The position numbers were made by a program, and so were the translations under genes. Below, piece after piece: positions 7,712 to 15,763 of a stretch of 34,496 nt of DNA. Each line of letters starts with the position of its first letter. Position 1 is the first letter of the stretch. The notes beneath the pieces were generated by a model that was not told the origin of the DNA, did no database searches, and was given only the letters and a program-made list of their open reading frames with translations. The stretch is from DATBAK01 sp036787815 (lineage in GTDB: Bacteria > Actinomycetota > Acidimicrobiia > IMCC26256 > PALSA-610): positions 1 to 34,496 of the forward strand of contig DAIQOP010000004.1 of NCBI GenBank assembly GCA_036787815.1, in the 5' to 3' direction.

Positions 7712-7768
7712 GGGCAGTGGGTCGTCGTCGCGAACCTCGCGGAACCGTCGGCCGGCGGCCGGCGCGCC

Positions 7769-7774
7769 TACCGT
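7769..7774 (+). promoter_or_regulatory. Putative -10 (TACCGT) of orn
   Basis: TACCGT is followed by seven bases and ATG at 7782, so transcription would begin at or next to the start codon. No Shine-Dalgarno sequence precedes the ATG, consistent with a leaderless transcript. Confidence 0.45.
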
Positions 7775-7781
7775 GTCACCG

Positions 7782-8366
7782 ATGACGACGACTCCGCCGC
7801 CGAAGAGTGAAGCCGACCGGTTGGTGTGGATCGACCTCGAGATGACCGGCCTCGACATCGAACGGCACGTGATCGTCGAGATCGCGTGCATCGTGACCGA
7901 CTCGGAGTTGGAGCTCGTCGACGACGGCATCGACATCGTGGTGCACCAGGACGCCGAGGCGATGTCGGCGATGGACGACTTCGTGCGCAAGATGCACACG
8001 AAGTCGGGGCTGCTCCCGCAGATCGAGGCGTCGACCGTCGATCTCGCGACCGCAGGGGCGCGCGTGCTCGAGTACGTGAAGGGGCACGTGCCCACTGCGG
8101 GCCAGGCACCGCTGTGCGGGAACAGCATCGGCGTCGACCGGCGCTTCCTCGATCGCGGCCTGCCCGAGCTCGACCAGTACCTGCACTACCGCAGCATCGA
8201 CGTGTCGTCGCTGAAGGAGCTGTGCCGGCGTTGGTATCCCGAGGTGTACCGCGGGCGTCCGTCGAAGAAGGAGGCGCACCGCGCCCTCGACGACATCCGC
8301 GAGTCGGTGAACGAGCTGCGCTACTACCGGGCGACGATGCTCAAGCCGCCGGTAACAGCTCCCTGA
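7782..8366 (+). CDS. orn: Oligoribonuclease
   Basis: The product has 194 residues and belongs to the DEDDh 3'-5' exonucleases that degrade two- to five-nucleotide RNAs, the last step of mRNA decay and of pGpG clearance. Motif I is LVWIDLEMTGLD, motif II lies in GNSIGVDRRFLDRGLPEL, and motif III with the catalytic His is KKEAHRALDDIRESVNEL. ATG at 7782 is preferred because TACCGT ends seven bases before it; GTG at 7773 would lie partly inside that box. The gene is divergent from the synthetase and its last 26 bases overlap the aminotransferase gene on the other strand. Confidence 0.95.
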   Translation: MTTTPPPKSEADRLVWIDLEMTGLDIERHVIVEIACIVTDSELELVDDGIDIVVHQDAEAMSAMDDFVRKMHTKSGLLPQIEASTVDLATAGARVLEYVKGHVPTAGQAPLCGNSIGVDRRFLDRGLPELDQYLHYRSIDVSSLKELCRRWYPEVYRGRPSKKEAHRALDDIRESVNELRYYRATMLKPPVTAP

Positions 8367-9441
8367 GCGCACCGAGCAGGGTGACGACCGAGCGCGGCCG
8401 CGCGCCGTGGCCCATGAGGCCGATGCGCCAACCCTTCCCCGCGAGCTCGCCGAGGCCCGAACCGACCTCGATGTCGTAGCGGTCGCGCAGCGACGCGCGC
8501 AGGCCCGCGTCGTCGGCACCGTCGGGCAACCAGGCGGTGGTGAGCTCGGGGAGGCGGTGGCCCTCCTGCGCGAACAGCCGGAAGCCCAGCTCGGGCAACG
8601 CGGCCTGGAGCGCGGCGCCGACCGCGGCGTGCCGGGCCCACGACTGCTCGAGCCCTTCGGCGCGCAACACACCGAGACCGGCGTGCAACGCGTAGATCAT
8701 CGAGATCGGCGCGGTGTGGTGGTACCGACGCTCGGCGCCCACGTACTCGCCGATCAGGCCGAGATCGAGGTACCACGACTGCGACGGCGTCGCTCGCGTC
8801 CTGACCCGCTCCACCGCGCGAGGTGAGAACGAGATCGGGGCCAGCCCGGGCGGCACACCGAGGCACTTCTGCGTGCCGGAGTAGGCCGCGTCGACACCCC
8901 ACGCGTCGATCTCGACGGGGATGCCGCCGAGTGAGGTGACCGCGTCGACGAGCAGCAGCGTGTCGGTTCCCTGGAGCGCGCGCAGCGGCTCGATCTCGTT
9001 GACGACCCCCGTCGACGTCTCCGCGTGCACGACCGCGAGCACACGCGCGTGCGGGTGCTCGCGGCGGGCGTCGAGCAGTCGTTGCGGGTCGATCGCGCGG
9101 CCCCACGGCTCCTCGACGCGCACGACCTCGGCACCGCACCGCTGTGCGACGTCGCACATGCGACCGCCGAACACACCGTTGACGCCGACGATCACGACGT
9201 CGCCGGGCTCCACGAGGTTGACGAAGCACGCCTCCATGCCGGCCGAGCCGGTGCCGCTGACCGGCAGCGTGAGCGCGTTGGTGGTGCGGAACGCGTCGCG
9301 GAGCCACGCGCACGTCTCGTCGAGGAGCGCCAGGAACTCCGGGTCGAGATGGCCGAGCACCGGGCGCGTCAGCGCCTCGATCACCTCCGGGTACGGGTTC
9401 GACGGCCCGGGCCCGAGCAGCAGACGTTCCGAGTGAGTCAC
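8341..9441 (-). CDS. Class V aminotransferase (alanine-glyoxylate/serine-pyruvate type)
   Basis: The product has 366 residues, a full-length fold-type I PLP enzyme. The N-terminus carries LLGPGPSNPYPEV, the family's substrate and cofactor loop; the cofactor Asp is in LLLVDAVTSLGG; the Schiff-base lysine is K192 in SGTQKCLGVPPG; HHTAPISMIYAL and the C-terminal RIGLMGHGARP are also typical. Likely reactions are alanine-, serine- or aspartate-glyoxylate transamination, which supply glycine and remove glyoxylate; the exact donor is not decidable. GTG start lies six bases after a TACGCT box, so a leaderless transcript is likely. Its 3' end overlaps orn by 26 bases, tail to tail. Confidence 0.9.
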   Translation of the reverse strand: MTHSERLLLGPGPSNPYPEVIEALTRPVLGHLDPEFLALLDETCAWLRDAFRTTNALTLPVSGTGSAGMEACFVNLVEPGDVVIVGVNGVFGGRMCDVAQRCGAEVVRVEEPWGRAIDPQRLLDARREHPHARVLAVVHAETSTGVVNEIEPLRALQGTDTLLLVDAVTSLGGIPVEIDAWGVDAAYSGTQKCLGVPPGLAPISFSPRAVERVRTRATPSQSWYLDLGLIGEYVGAERRYHHTAPISMIYALHAGLGVLRAEGLEQSWARHAAVGAALQAALPELGFRLFAQEGHRLPELTTAWLPDGADDAGLRASLRDRYDIEVGSGLGELAGKGWRIGLMGHGARPRSVVTLLGALRELLPAA

Positions 9442-9447
9442 GGGGTG

Positions 9448-9453
9448 AGCGTA
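9448..9453 (-). promoter_or_regulatory. Putative -10 (TACGCT) of aminotransferase gene
   Basis: On the minus strand TACGCT is followed by CACCCC and then the GTG start codon at 9441. The spacing places the transcription start at the start codon. No -35 of good quality is visible. Confidence 0.5.
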
Positions 9454-9547
9454 GATCCCGCCGTCACGAGGTGGCCGCGCGTGGAAGCAGGCGAGGCCGG
9501 CCGAGCGGCGCGTGCGGGCGGCGAGAAGTCGGGACGCGCGTGGCGCG

Positions 9548-9910
9548 TCAGGCGGCGATGCGGTGGAAGCCGCGGGTGACGACGAGAAGCTCCTGCGGGC
9601 TCTCGCTCACGACGAGCGCGCGGGCGACGTGCGACGCACTGCGTGCGACCCGGGTGACGCCAGAGTCGGGAAGCTCGATGCCGGCGAGGCGTGCCGCGTA
9701 GAGCACCGCCGCGACGGAGAGGTGCGCGGCGTGGCCGGCCTGGAGCTGCCGGTGCACGCGCCGCGCGGCCCGATCGAGATCGGCGAGCGCCTTGAACAGC
9801 GCGAGCTCCTCCGCCGGGCACTCGACGGCGTGATCGAGGTCGAACGCGAGGTCGCGCAGCTCGGCGGCGGTGAGCCGCTGCAAGACGCCGACGAAGGTGA
9901 CGAGCTCCAC
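9548..9910 (-). CDS. Small helical protein, function unknown
   Basis: The product has 120 residues, without cysteines suited to metal binding or a membrane span. It is rich in Ala, Leu, Arg and Val with regular helical spacing (LTAAELRDLAFDLDHAVE, ALADLDRAARRVHRQL), so a small all-alpha protein is likely. GTG start; the overlapping frame beginning at ATG 9915 gives a serine/arginine-rich product and looks like a shadow. It lies 38 bases after ppx on the same strand and is probably the last gene of the eno operon. I do not recognise a family. Confidence 0.55.
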   Translation of the reverse strand: MELVTFVGVLQRLTAAELRDLAFDLDHAVECPAEELALFKALADLDRAARRVHRQLQAGHAAHLSVAAVLYAARLAGIELPDSGVTRVARSASHVARALVVSESPQELLVVTRGFHRIAA

Positions 9911-9948
9911 CCCATCTCACTCGGCGGGCGGACGCGGCGATGAAGGGT

Positions 9949-10875
9949 CTACCCGAGGCTGCGGGCCAGCCCGTCGAGGATGTCGGTCTCCGACACGAGC
10001 ATCTCGGCGAACCCGAAGTGGCGCAGGATCGACACGACGATGACGGCCCCGCCGACGATCACGTCGACACGGCCGGGGTCGAGCCCGGGGTTGTGCCGCC
10101 GCTGCGCGATCGGCTCCGTCGCGAGCGTGCGGAACACGTCTTCCGCGGCCTGGCGGGTGAGCCGGAAGTGATGCGTGGCGGCCTGGTCGTAATGGACGAG
10201 GCCCAACTCGACCGCGGCCAGCGTGGTGACCGTGCCGGCGAGGCCCACGAGCGTCGCCGCGCTCGCGACACCGGGCACCTCCCGGCCGACGTCGGCCAGG
10301 TGGTCGCGCACCGCGGAGACCGCGTTGCTCAGCTCCTCGGGCTCGGGCGGGTCGCCGTGCAGGAACTGCTCGGTCAGCCGCACGCAACCGACGTCGATCG
10401 AGATCAGGCCTTCGGGCTTGTCGGTGCCGACCACGAACTCGGTCGAACCGCCGCCGACGTCGACGACGAGATACGGCGCACGTTCGTGCAGATCGGCCGT
10501 CGCACCGAGGAACGACAGCGCGGCTTCCTCCTCGCCCGAGAGCAACTCCGGGCGCGCGCCGCGCAGGGCCTCGGCGGCCGGATCGAAGAACTCGTCGCGG
10601 TTGCGCGCGTCGCGCGAGGCCGACGTCGCAGTGGCACGTACCCGCGTCGCACCCAGCCGTTCGATGATCTCGCCGTAGTCGCGTAGCACCGACACGGTGC
10701 GTTCGATCGCGTCGGCGCGCAGCGTGCGGTCGGCGTCGACTCCCGCACCGAGCCGCGTGATGCGCATCTCGCGCTGGATCTGCGTCACGTGCGCGTCGGC
10801 ACCGACGCCGTCGATGTCGGCCACGAGCAGACGGGTGGAGTTGGTGCCGATGTCGACGGCCGCGACGCGCGTCAT
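9949..10875 (-). CDS. Ppx/GppA family exopolyphosphatase
   Basis: The product has 308 residues, the short two-domain form common in actinobacteria. It has the ASKHA phosphate-binding signatures AAVDIGTNSTRLLVAD at the N-terminus, LVVDVGGGSTEFVVG in the middle and LVGLAGTVTTLAA near the C-terminal third, with the catalytic-glutamate region LLSGEEEAALSF. Family members hydrolyse inorganic polyphosphate or convert pppGpp to ppGpp. ATG at 10875 has GAGGAG six bases upstream and overlaps the DUF501 stop by four bases (ATGA), indicating coupling. The position after eno, a septum initiator and DUF501 matches Rv1023-Rv1026, where Rv1026 is Ppx2. Confidence 0.92.
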   Translation of the reverse strand: MTRVAAVDIGTNSTRLLVADIDGVGADAHVTQIQREMRITRLGAGVDADRTLRADAIERTVSVLRDYGEIIERLGATRVRATATSASRDARNRDEFFDPAAEALRGARPELLSGEEEAALSFLGATADLHERAPYLVVDVGGGSTEFVVGTDKPEGLISIDVGCVRLTEQFLHGDPPEPEELSNAVSAVRDHLADVGREVPGVASAATLVGLAGTVTTLAAVELGLVHYDQAATHHFRLTRQAAEDVFRTLATEPIAQRRHNPGLDPGRVDVIVGGAVIVVSILRHFGFAEMLVSETDILDGLARSLG

Positions 10876-11330
10876 CGAGGCTCCTCTGCTTCGACCAGGC
10901 GCTGCGCGACCCACTCGCCCACCGGGTCGTCGCCGCCGGCGAGGAAGTAGGCGTAGTGAGCGTGGAGGCACTTCACCCCGGTGCGCGTGCCGCCCACACC
11001 ACCGTGCGGGCGAGGGCCGACGTGCCCGGGAGGGAGCGCCGCGTCGCGTTCGGCCGCGTAGGCCTCGTGGGCCCGGCGCAGCCGCTCGGGGTCGACCGTC
11101 GCCTCCGCCGCCCGCACGCCACCGTCGGCTTCGACACGAGAGACCCGGCGCACGAGATCGCGGTCGACGAGCCAGTAGCGGGTGGGCATCGGCGTGCCGT
11201 CGTGGAGCAGCGGTGCGTTGCGGATGACCGCGGGGTTGCCGTCGGCCGCCCGCGTCACCACCTCGAACTCGGCCTGGGGGGCACGCCCGAGCAACTCGGA
11301 GAGTCGGGCGACATCGGCGGCGCTGGGCAT
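10872..11330 (-). CDS. DUF501 domain protein
   Basis: The product has 152 residues. Recognisable DUF501 segments are GRAPQAEFEVVTRAADGNP, TRYWLVDRDLVRRVSRVEA and GVKCLHAHYAYFLAGGDDP, the last with a conserved Cys-His-His cluster near the end. The function is unknown; the family is nearly always encoded beside ppx in actinobacteria, as here. ATG at 11330 is the only start near the conserved beginning. It overlaps ppx by four bases and starts 50 bases after the septum-initiator stop. Confidence 0.88.
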   Translation of the reverse strand: MPSAADVARLSELLGRAPQAEFEVVTRAADGNPAVIRNAPLLHDGTPMPTRYWLVDRDLVRRVSRVEADGGVRAAEATVDPERLRRAHEAYAAERDAALPPGHVGPRPHGGVGGTRTGVKCLHAHYAYFLAGGDDPVGEWVAQRLVEAEEPR

Positions 11331-11380
11331 CGGCCCATGTTTCCGGTCGCGCCCGCCGCGGGCAAACCCGAGCGCCGGGG

Positions 11381-11716
11381 TTACGGGTTGACCGTTGCCG
11401 GAAGCGTGGTCGTCGTCGTGGGTGGCGCCGTCACCGGAGGGGTCGGGACGATCGAGAACAGGCGCTCGCCGGGCAGTGCCATGTTGTAACGCTCGCGCGC
11501 GATGCGCTCGATCTCCGCGGTCGTGTGCAACTTCGCCGCTTCGGCCGAGAGGGTGCGGTTCTGCTTCTGCAGCACCGCGAGATCGTGTTGGGCCCGGCTC
11601 ACCTGGCGCGCCTGCGAGAGGTACGAGCTGGTCGGGAACACGAACACGAACAGGAAGGCGACGCTGAACACCGTGAGCAACGCGATCCGCGCGGCCGGCG
11701 TGAGGCGGCCCTTCAC
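11381..11716 (-). CDS. Septum formation initiator (FtsB/DivIC-like)
   Basis: The product has 111 residues with the FtsB/DivIC plan: a short cytoplasmic N-terminus, one membrane helix (residues about 10-30), a coiled coil of some 35 residues (ARQVSRAQHDLAVLQKQNRT), the conserved ERIARERYNMALPGE segment, and an extracytoplasmic tail of threonine and proline. Such proteins join FtsL and FtsQ to activate septal cell-wall synthesis. GTG start overlaps the eno stop by four bases (GTGA). The same order, eno then a coiled-coil membrane protein (Rv1024), occurs in mycobacteria. Confidence 0.9.
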   Translation of the reverse strand: MKGRLTPAARIALLTVFSVAFLFVFVFPTSSYLSQARQVSRAQHDLAVLQKQNRTLSAEAAKLHTTAEIERIARERYNMALPGERLFSIVPTPPVTAPPTTTTTLPATVNP

Positions 11717-13002
11717 CCCCGCACTCCCTTGCGCGCGAACGCCGCGACACCCGGATACGAGGCGCCCTCGCCGAGCTGCTCCTCGATGCGCAGGAGTTGG
11801 TTGTACTTGGCGACGCGATCGCTGCGCGCCGGTGCGCCGGTCTTGATCTGCCCGCAGTTGGTCGCGACGGCGAGCTCGGCGATGGTGACGTCTTCGGTCT
11901 CGCCGCTGCGGTGCGAGATCACCGACGTGTACCCGTTGCGCGACGCGAGCGCCATGGTGTCGAGGGTCTCGGTGAGTGTGCCGATCTGGTTCACCTTCAC
12001 GAGGATCGAGTTGGCCACGCCGAGCTCGATGCCGCGCGAGAGCCGCTCCGAGTTCGTGACGAACACGTCGTCACCGACGAGCTGGACGCGAGAGCCCATG
12101 CGCTCGGTCATCGCCGCCCAGCCGTCCCAGTCGTCCTCGGCCATGCCGTCCTCGACCGACACGATCGGGTACCGGTCGCAGAACCCGGCGAGGTACTCGA
12201 CGAACTCCGTCGGGGAGAAGCGCGTGCCCTCGCCCGCGAGGTCGTAGACACCGTCGTGGAACACCTCGGTCGCCGCGACGTCGAGCGCGACCGCGATCTC
12301 GCGGCCCGGCCGGTAACCGGCGCGTTCGATCGCGGCGACGAGCAGGCGCAGCGCCTCTTCGTTGCTCGGCAGGCTGGGCGCGAACCCTCCCTCGTCGCCG
12401 AGCGCGGTCGACAGGCCGCGCTCGTGGAGCAACGCCTTGAGCGCGTGGTAGGTCTCGGCGCCCCAGCGCAGGCCCTCCGCGAAGCTCGCCGCGCCGACGG
12501 GCACGAGCATGAACTCCTGCACGTCGACGTTGCTGTCGGCGTGGGCGCCGCCGTTGAGCACGTTCATCATCGGTACCGGGAGCACGTGCGCGTTGGCGCC
12601 GCCGAGGTACCGGTAGAGCGGCAGCCCGACCTCGTCGGCCGCGGCCTTGGCGGAGGCCAGCGAGGCACCGAGCACCGCGTTGGCGCCGAGCCGCGACTTC
12701 CCGCTCGTGCCGTCGAGCTCGAGGAGCACCTCGTCGAGACCCCGCTGGTCGAGCGCGTCGAGCCCGCACAGCGCGTTCCGAATCTCGCCGTTGACGTGCT
12801 CGACGGCCCTGAGCACACCCTTGCCGCCGAAGCGGAGGCCACCGTCGCGCAGCTCGACCGCCTCGTGGGCACCGGTGCTGGCGCCGCTCGGCACCGCCAT
12901 GCGGCCCCGGGCGCCCGAGATCAGGTCGACCTCGACCTCCACCGTCGGGTTCCCCCGGGAGTCGAGAATCTCCCGGCCGACAACGTCCTCGATGATGCTC
13001 AT
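11713..13002 (-). CDS. eno: Enolase
   Basis: The product has 429 residues, full length; it interconverts 2-phosphoglycerate and phosphoenolpyruvate. It carries the N-terminal REILDSRGNPTVEVEV, the loop GDEGGFAPSL with the proton-donor Glu, Mg-binding acidic residues in VALDVAATEVF, SVEDGMAEDDW and LVGDDVFVTN, the general base K336 in ILVKVNQIGT, and the signature SHRSGETEDVTIAELAVA. ATG at 13002. It is the first gene of an operon continuing through the septum initiator, DUF501 and ppx. Confidence 0.98.
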   Translation of the reverse strand: MSIIEDVVGREILDSRGNPTVEVEVDLISGARGRMAVPSGASTGAHEAVELRDGGLRFGGKGVLRAVEHVNGEIRNALCGLDALDQRGLDEVLLELDGTSGKSRLGANAVLGASLASAKAAADEVGLPLYRYLGGANAHVLPVPMMNVLNGGAHADSNVDVQEFMLVPVGAASFAEGLRWGAETYHALKALLHERGLSTALGDEGGFAPSLPSNEEALRLLVAAIERAGYRPGREIAVALDVAATEVFHDGVYDLAGEGTRFSPTEFVEYLAGFCDRYPIVSVEDGMAEDDWDGWAAMTERMGSRVQLVGDDVFVTNSERLSRGIELGVANSILVKVNQIGTLTETLDTMALASRNGYTSVISHRSGETEDVTIAELAVATNCGQIKTGAPARSDRVAKYNQLLRIEEQLGEGASYPGVAAFARKGVRG

Positions 13003-13314
13003 CGTGCCCCGAAATCCCTGCTCACGCGGCTCCGGCCTTCGGCATGCCCCCGCCGGCGACCTGGGTCTGTGATGCTCGTGTTGTTGGTGTGGTCAATGTA
13101 GACGGTAGATGGCCACAGGGCGTGGGACCAAACGCGCAGAACGTGTGTTCGGGCGGATGGGCCCAGCCCGTGCCTCGACGGGGCAGCGGCCCGAAGCTAC
13201 TGCGCAGGATCGGCGGGAACGCCGCCGACCCACAGGGCCAGAACCGTGTCGGGCGATGCCGCCGCGAGATCGATGCCGCAGATATTCGCGAACTCCAGCG
13301 CGTAGATCACCACG
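13003..13314. other. Leader of eno and an unexplained stretch up to a scaffold gap
   Basis: Bases 13003-13196 contain no gene I can support. Bases 13197-13314 are open on the minus strand (reads VVIYALEFANICGIDLAAAS onward and stops at 13197), but this does not resemble the end of MazG; since the gap at 13315-13324 has unknown length, it could be a MazG tail, another short gene or misjoined sequence. The long plus-strand open frame here is arginine-rich and looks like a shadow. Confidence 0.5.
13102..13131 (-). promoter_or_regulatory. Possible promoter of eno
   Basis: On the minus strand TTGGTC (13131-13126) and TACCGT (13107-13102) are 18 bases apart. Transcription would start near 13095, giving a leader of about 90 bases. 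A second TANNNT (TACATT, 13100-13095) lies next to it. Confidence 0.4.
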
Positions 13315-13324
13315 NNNNNNNNNN
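13315..13324. other. Assembly gap (10 N) at end of mazG
   Basis: Ten N mark a scaffold join of unknown true length. It removes the C-terminus of MazG and makes the adjoining reading frame unreliable. Confidence 0.95.
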
Positions 13325-14678
13325 AGCCCCGCAGCGCGGCCTCCGGATCCACACCGCGCTCCCACGAGATCGCGACCACCGCCGCGAGCACGTCGGCGAC
13401 GGCGCGCTCGCCCAGGTCGGAGTCGTCGGATACCGGCCCGGCGAGCACCCGCAACGCGCGCTCGGCCCGCGCGAGCGAACCCGCGGCCGGGTCGAGGCCG
13501 ATCGAGTCGGCCTTGCGGAACAGCTTCGGAAGGCCGAGCAACGACGGGAGCCCCGTGGTGAGGCCCGACACGAGCGAGCCGGTGCCCTTCTCGTCGCGCT
13601 TGATCTGCTCCCAGTTGCGCACGACGTCGTCGCTGCCGCCAACGGACACCGTGCCGAACACGTGGGGGTGGCGCCGCACGAGCTTGTCGTGGATGCCGCG
13701 GGCCACGTCGGCGATCGTGAACGCACCGGCCTCGCGGGCGAGCACCGAATGGATCACGACCTGGAAGAGCAGATCGCCGAGCTCGTCTTCGAGCGCGTCG
13801 TACGCACCCGCGGGAATCGGTTCGTCACCGCCGGGCGCGGAGGCCGGCAGCCCGTCGATCGCCTCCGCGACCTCGTACGCCTCCTCCAGGAGGTGGCGCG
13901 CGAGGGAATGGTGCGTCTGCTCCGCGTCCCACGGGCACCCGCCCGGTCCGCGCAACCGCTCGGTCAGCGCGACCAACGCGGCCAGCTCACCCGCCACCGC
14001 GGCGCCGCCGGTATCGACGAACAACGACGTGAGGTGATCGGGCGTGACGACACGGTCGAGCTCGGCGAGCGCGACCCGCGTCACCGACTCGTCCGCGAGG
14101 CCGAGACGCGACAGCACCGTGATCGGCGTGTCGGGATCGAGCGACTCGAGCAGCACGAGCTTCACGTCGGAGAGCACGAACACGCTGTCGCACTGCGCGA
14201 TGAGCAACGGCCCGGCGAGGCCGGCCGCCGAGGTCGCGATGTTGTGGGCGTCGACGACGTGACCGCCGCGGAAGGAGTCGAGCCCGAGCCGGGCCCACGC
14301 GAGCTCGGCGAACGACAAGCCCGGGATCACCTCGACCTCGACCCCGGCGACGGCGGCGCGCTCGTGGAGGGCAACGACGGTGTGCTCGGCGACGGTGGGA
14401 CTACCCGGCACGGCGTAGACGATCTCTCCGTGCTCCGACGCGGCGGCGATCAGCGCGTCGACGATCCCCGCGTAGACCGCACTGAGATCGGAGCCCGATT
14501 CGTACCGGTCGTCGAACGAGGCCATCTCGATTCCCGCGGCGGCCAACTCCGTCGCCGCGGGATGGCGGCGGGTGCGCGCGTAACGGACCGGAACGCGTTC
14601 GAGCGCGCGGCGAGCCGCGGGCAGCACGAGGTCGGCGCCCGCCGGACCGAGCCCGACGACGACGACTCGGCCGCTCAC
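13325..14678 (-). CDS. mazG: Tetrapyrrole methylase-MazG fusion, C-terminus lost in gap
   Basis: About 451 residues are visible. Residues 1 to about 215 form a SAM-dependent tetrapyrrole-methylase-like domain (VVVVGLGPAGADLVLPAA, YAVPGSPTVAEHTVVAL), as in YabN-type proteins. A MazG nucleoside triphosphate pyrophosphohydrolase domain follows: GGCPWDAEQTHHSLARHLLE, EEAYEVAEAI, and DELGDLLFQVVIH with the metal-binding ExxD pattern, then RRHPHVFG and NWEQIKRDEKG. MazG removes aberrant NTPs and, in mycobacteria, helps with oxidative stress. GTG start overlaps the PpiC-protein stop by four bases. The sequence is cut at WERGVDPEAALRG by the gap; normally some 15-25 more residues follow. Confidence 0.9.
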
Positions 14679-15763
14679 GTGGTGGGCGTCGGCGTCGTGT
14701 TCCTCGAGTTACGGACCGCAGGCACCTTCGGCGCGTTCACCCGGTAGGTCTTCGCGTCCCAGGTTCCGTACGCCGGATCGACGTGCACGGTCGCCTTGCT
14801 CAATCCCGTGCTGACGAACTTCTGCACCAGGTTGAGCTGCTGCACGAGCTGCTGGCGGATCTGCGGCTCGAGGGTTGCGAACGAGGGCGGCACGTACTTC
14901 GTCGTGAGGATCACGTGGTAGCCGAACTGGCTGTGCACCGGCGCGGTCGGCACACCGATCTTCGCGGCCTGCGTGGCCTTCTCGAACTCGGCGACGAACT
15001 GGCCCGTCGCGAAGCACCCGAGGCTGCCGCCCTGCTTCGCGGAACCGGTGTCGATCGACTTCGCCTTCGCGACGTCGGCGAACTTCGCCCCGCCCGCGAG
15101 CTGGGCCTCGACGGCCTGGGCCTCCGGCAGGGTCTTCACGAGGATGTGCGCGACGTTGATTCCCGTGGGGCACAAGCTCGCGACGTTCTTCTTGTAGAAG
15201 TCGAGCATCTCCGCCTGCGTGATCGGATGCTTGGCCTCGATGCTCCGCGTCACCGCGACGAGCCGCGCCTCGCGGCCGAACTCCTGCTTCTGGAACCACG
15301 CCGGGAACGCGGCGACAAGTGTGGTGCCGTTGTTGGAGCTCGTGGCGAAGAGCTGGGCGAACTGGCTCTTGCCCTCGCTCAGGTCGGCTGCGCTCGTCGT
15401 GAGATGGAGTGCTGCGAACTCGTGATCGATGACGATCTGGTTGGCGATGCGGTTGAGCCAGCTCGTCGTGAGCACCCGCGTCGCGTGGCCCTGGGCGTCG
15501 AAGAGCCGTTGACTCGTGGTGCCCTGCGCCGCGACCTGCGCGTCGAGCGCCTTGAGCTTGGCGTTCGACGAGAGCGCGCTCACGTCGCGTTCGAAGGTGA
15601 CCCTCGACTCGGAGGTGCCGTCGACGGTGATGACGTTCGCCCGCAAGGCCGACGCGGCCCCCGAGCTGCCGCATCCGGCGGCGATCAACGCGCCGATCGA
15701 GGCGACGAGCAGCACCGAGACGCCGGGGCGGACGCGCCCGAGGCGCTGCGATCGAAAGCTCAT
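14675..15763 (-). CDS. PpiC/SurA-type peptidyl-prolyl isomerase lipoprotein
   Basis: The product has 362 residues. The N-terminus is a lipoprotein signal: basic residues, the hydrophobic stretch VSVLLVASIGALIAAG, then Cys31, so it should be lipid-anchored outside the membrane. A SurA-like N-terminal helical region covers about 45-190 and a parvulin domain about 204-297 (INVAHILVKTLPEAQ, KQGGSLGCFATGQFVAEFE, HSQFGYHVILTTKY). Such proteins assist folding of secreted proteins. A Thr/Pro tail ends the protein. ATG overlaps the mfd stop by four bases and the stop overlaps mazG by four, so all three are coupled. M. tuberculosis has the lipoprotein LpqU gene near this place, which is a different family. 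Confidence 0.9.
   Translation of the reverse strand: MSFRSQRLGRVRPGVSVLLVASIGALIAAGCGSSGAASALRANVITVDGTSESRVTFERDVSALSSNAKLKALDAQVAAQGTTSQRLFDAQGHATRVLTTSWLNRIANQIVIDHEFAALHLTTSAADLSEGKSQFAQLFATSSNNGTTLVAAFPAWFQKQEFGREARLVAVTRSIEAKHPITQAEMLDFYKKNVASLCPTGINVAHILVKTLPEAQAVEAQLAGGAKFADVAKAKSIDTGSAKQGGSLGCFATGQFVAEFEKATQAAKIGVPTAPVHSQFGYHVILTTKYVPPSFATLEPQIRQQLVQQLNLVQKFVSTGLSKATVHVDPAYGTWDAKTYRVNAPKVPAVRNSRNTTPTPTT

Noticed and set aside
5682..7712. 676-codon plus-strand frame opposite the acyl-CoA synthetase
   Set aside because: Low-complexity charged product with no family signature; the synthetase on the minus strand carries all expected motifs.
13044..14747. Plus-strand frame opposite mazG crossing the gap
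   Set aside because: Passes through the N run and has shadow composition; mazG motifs are on the other strand.
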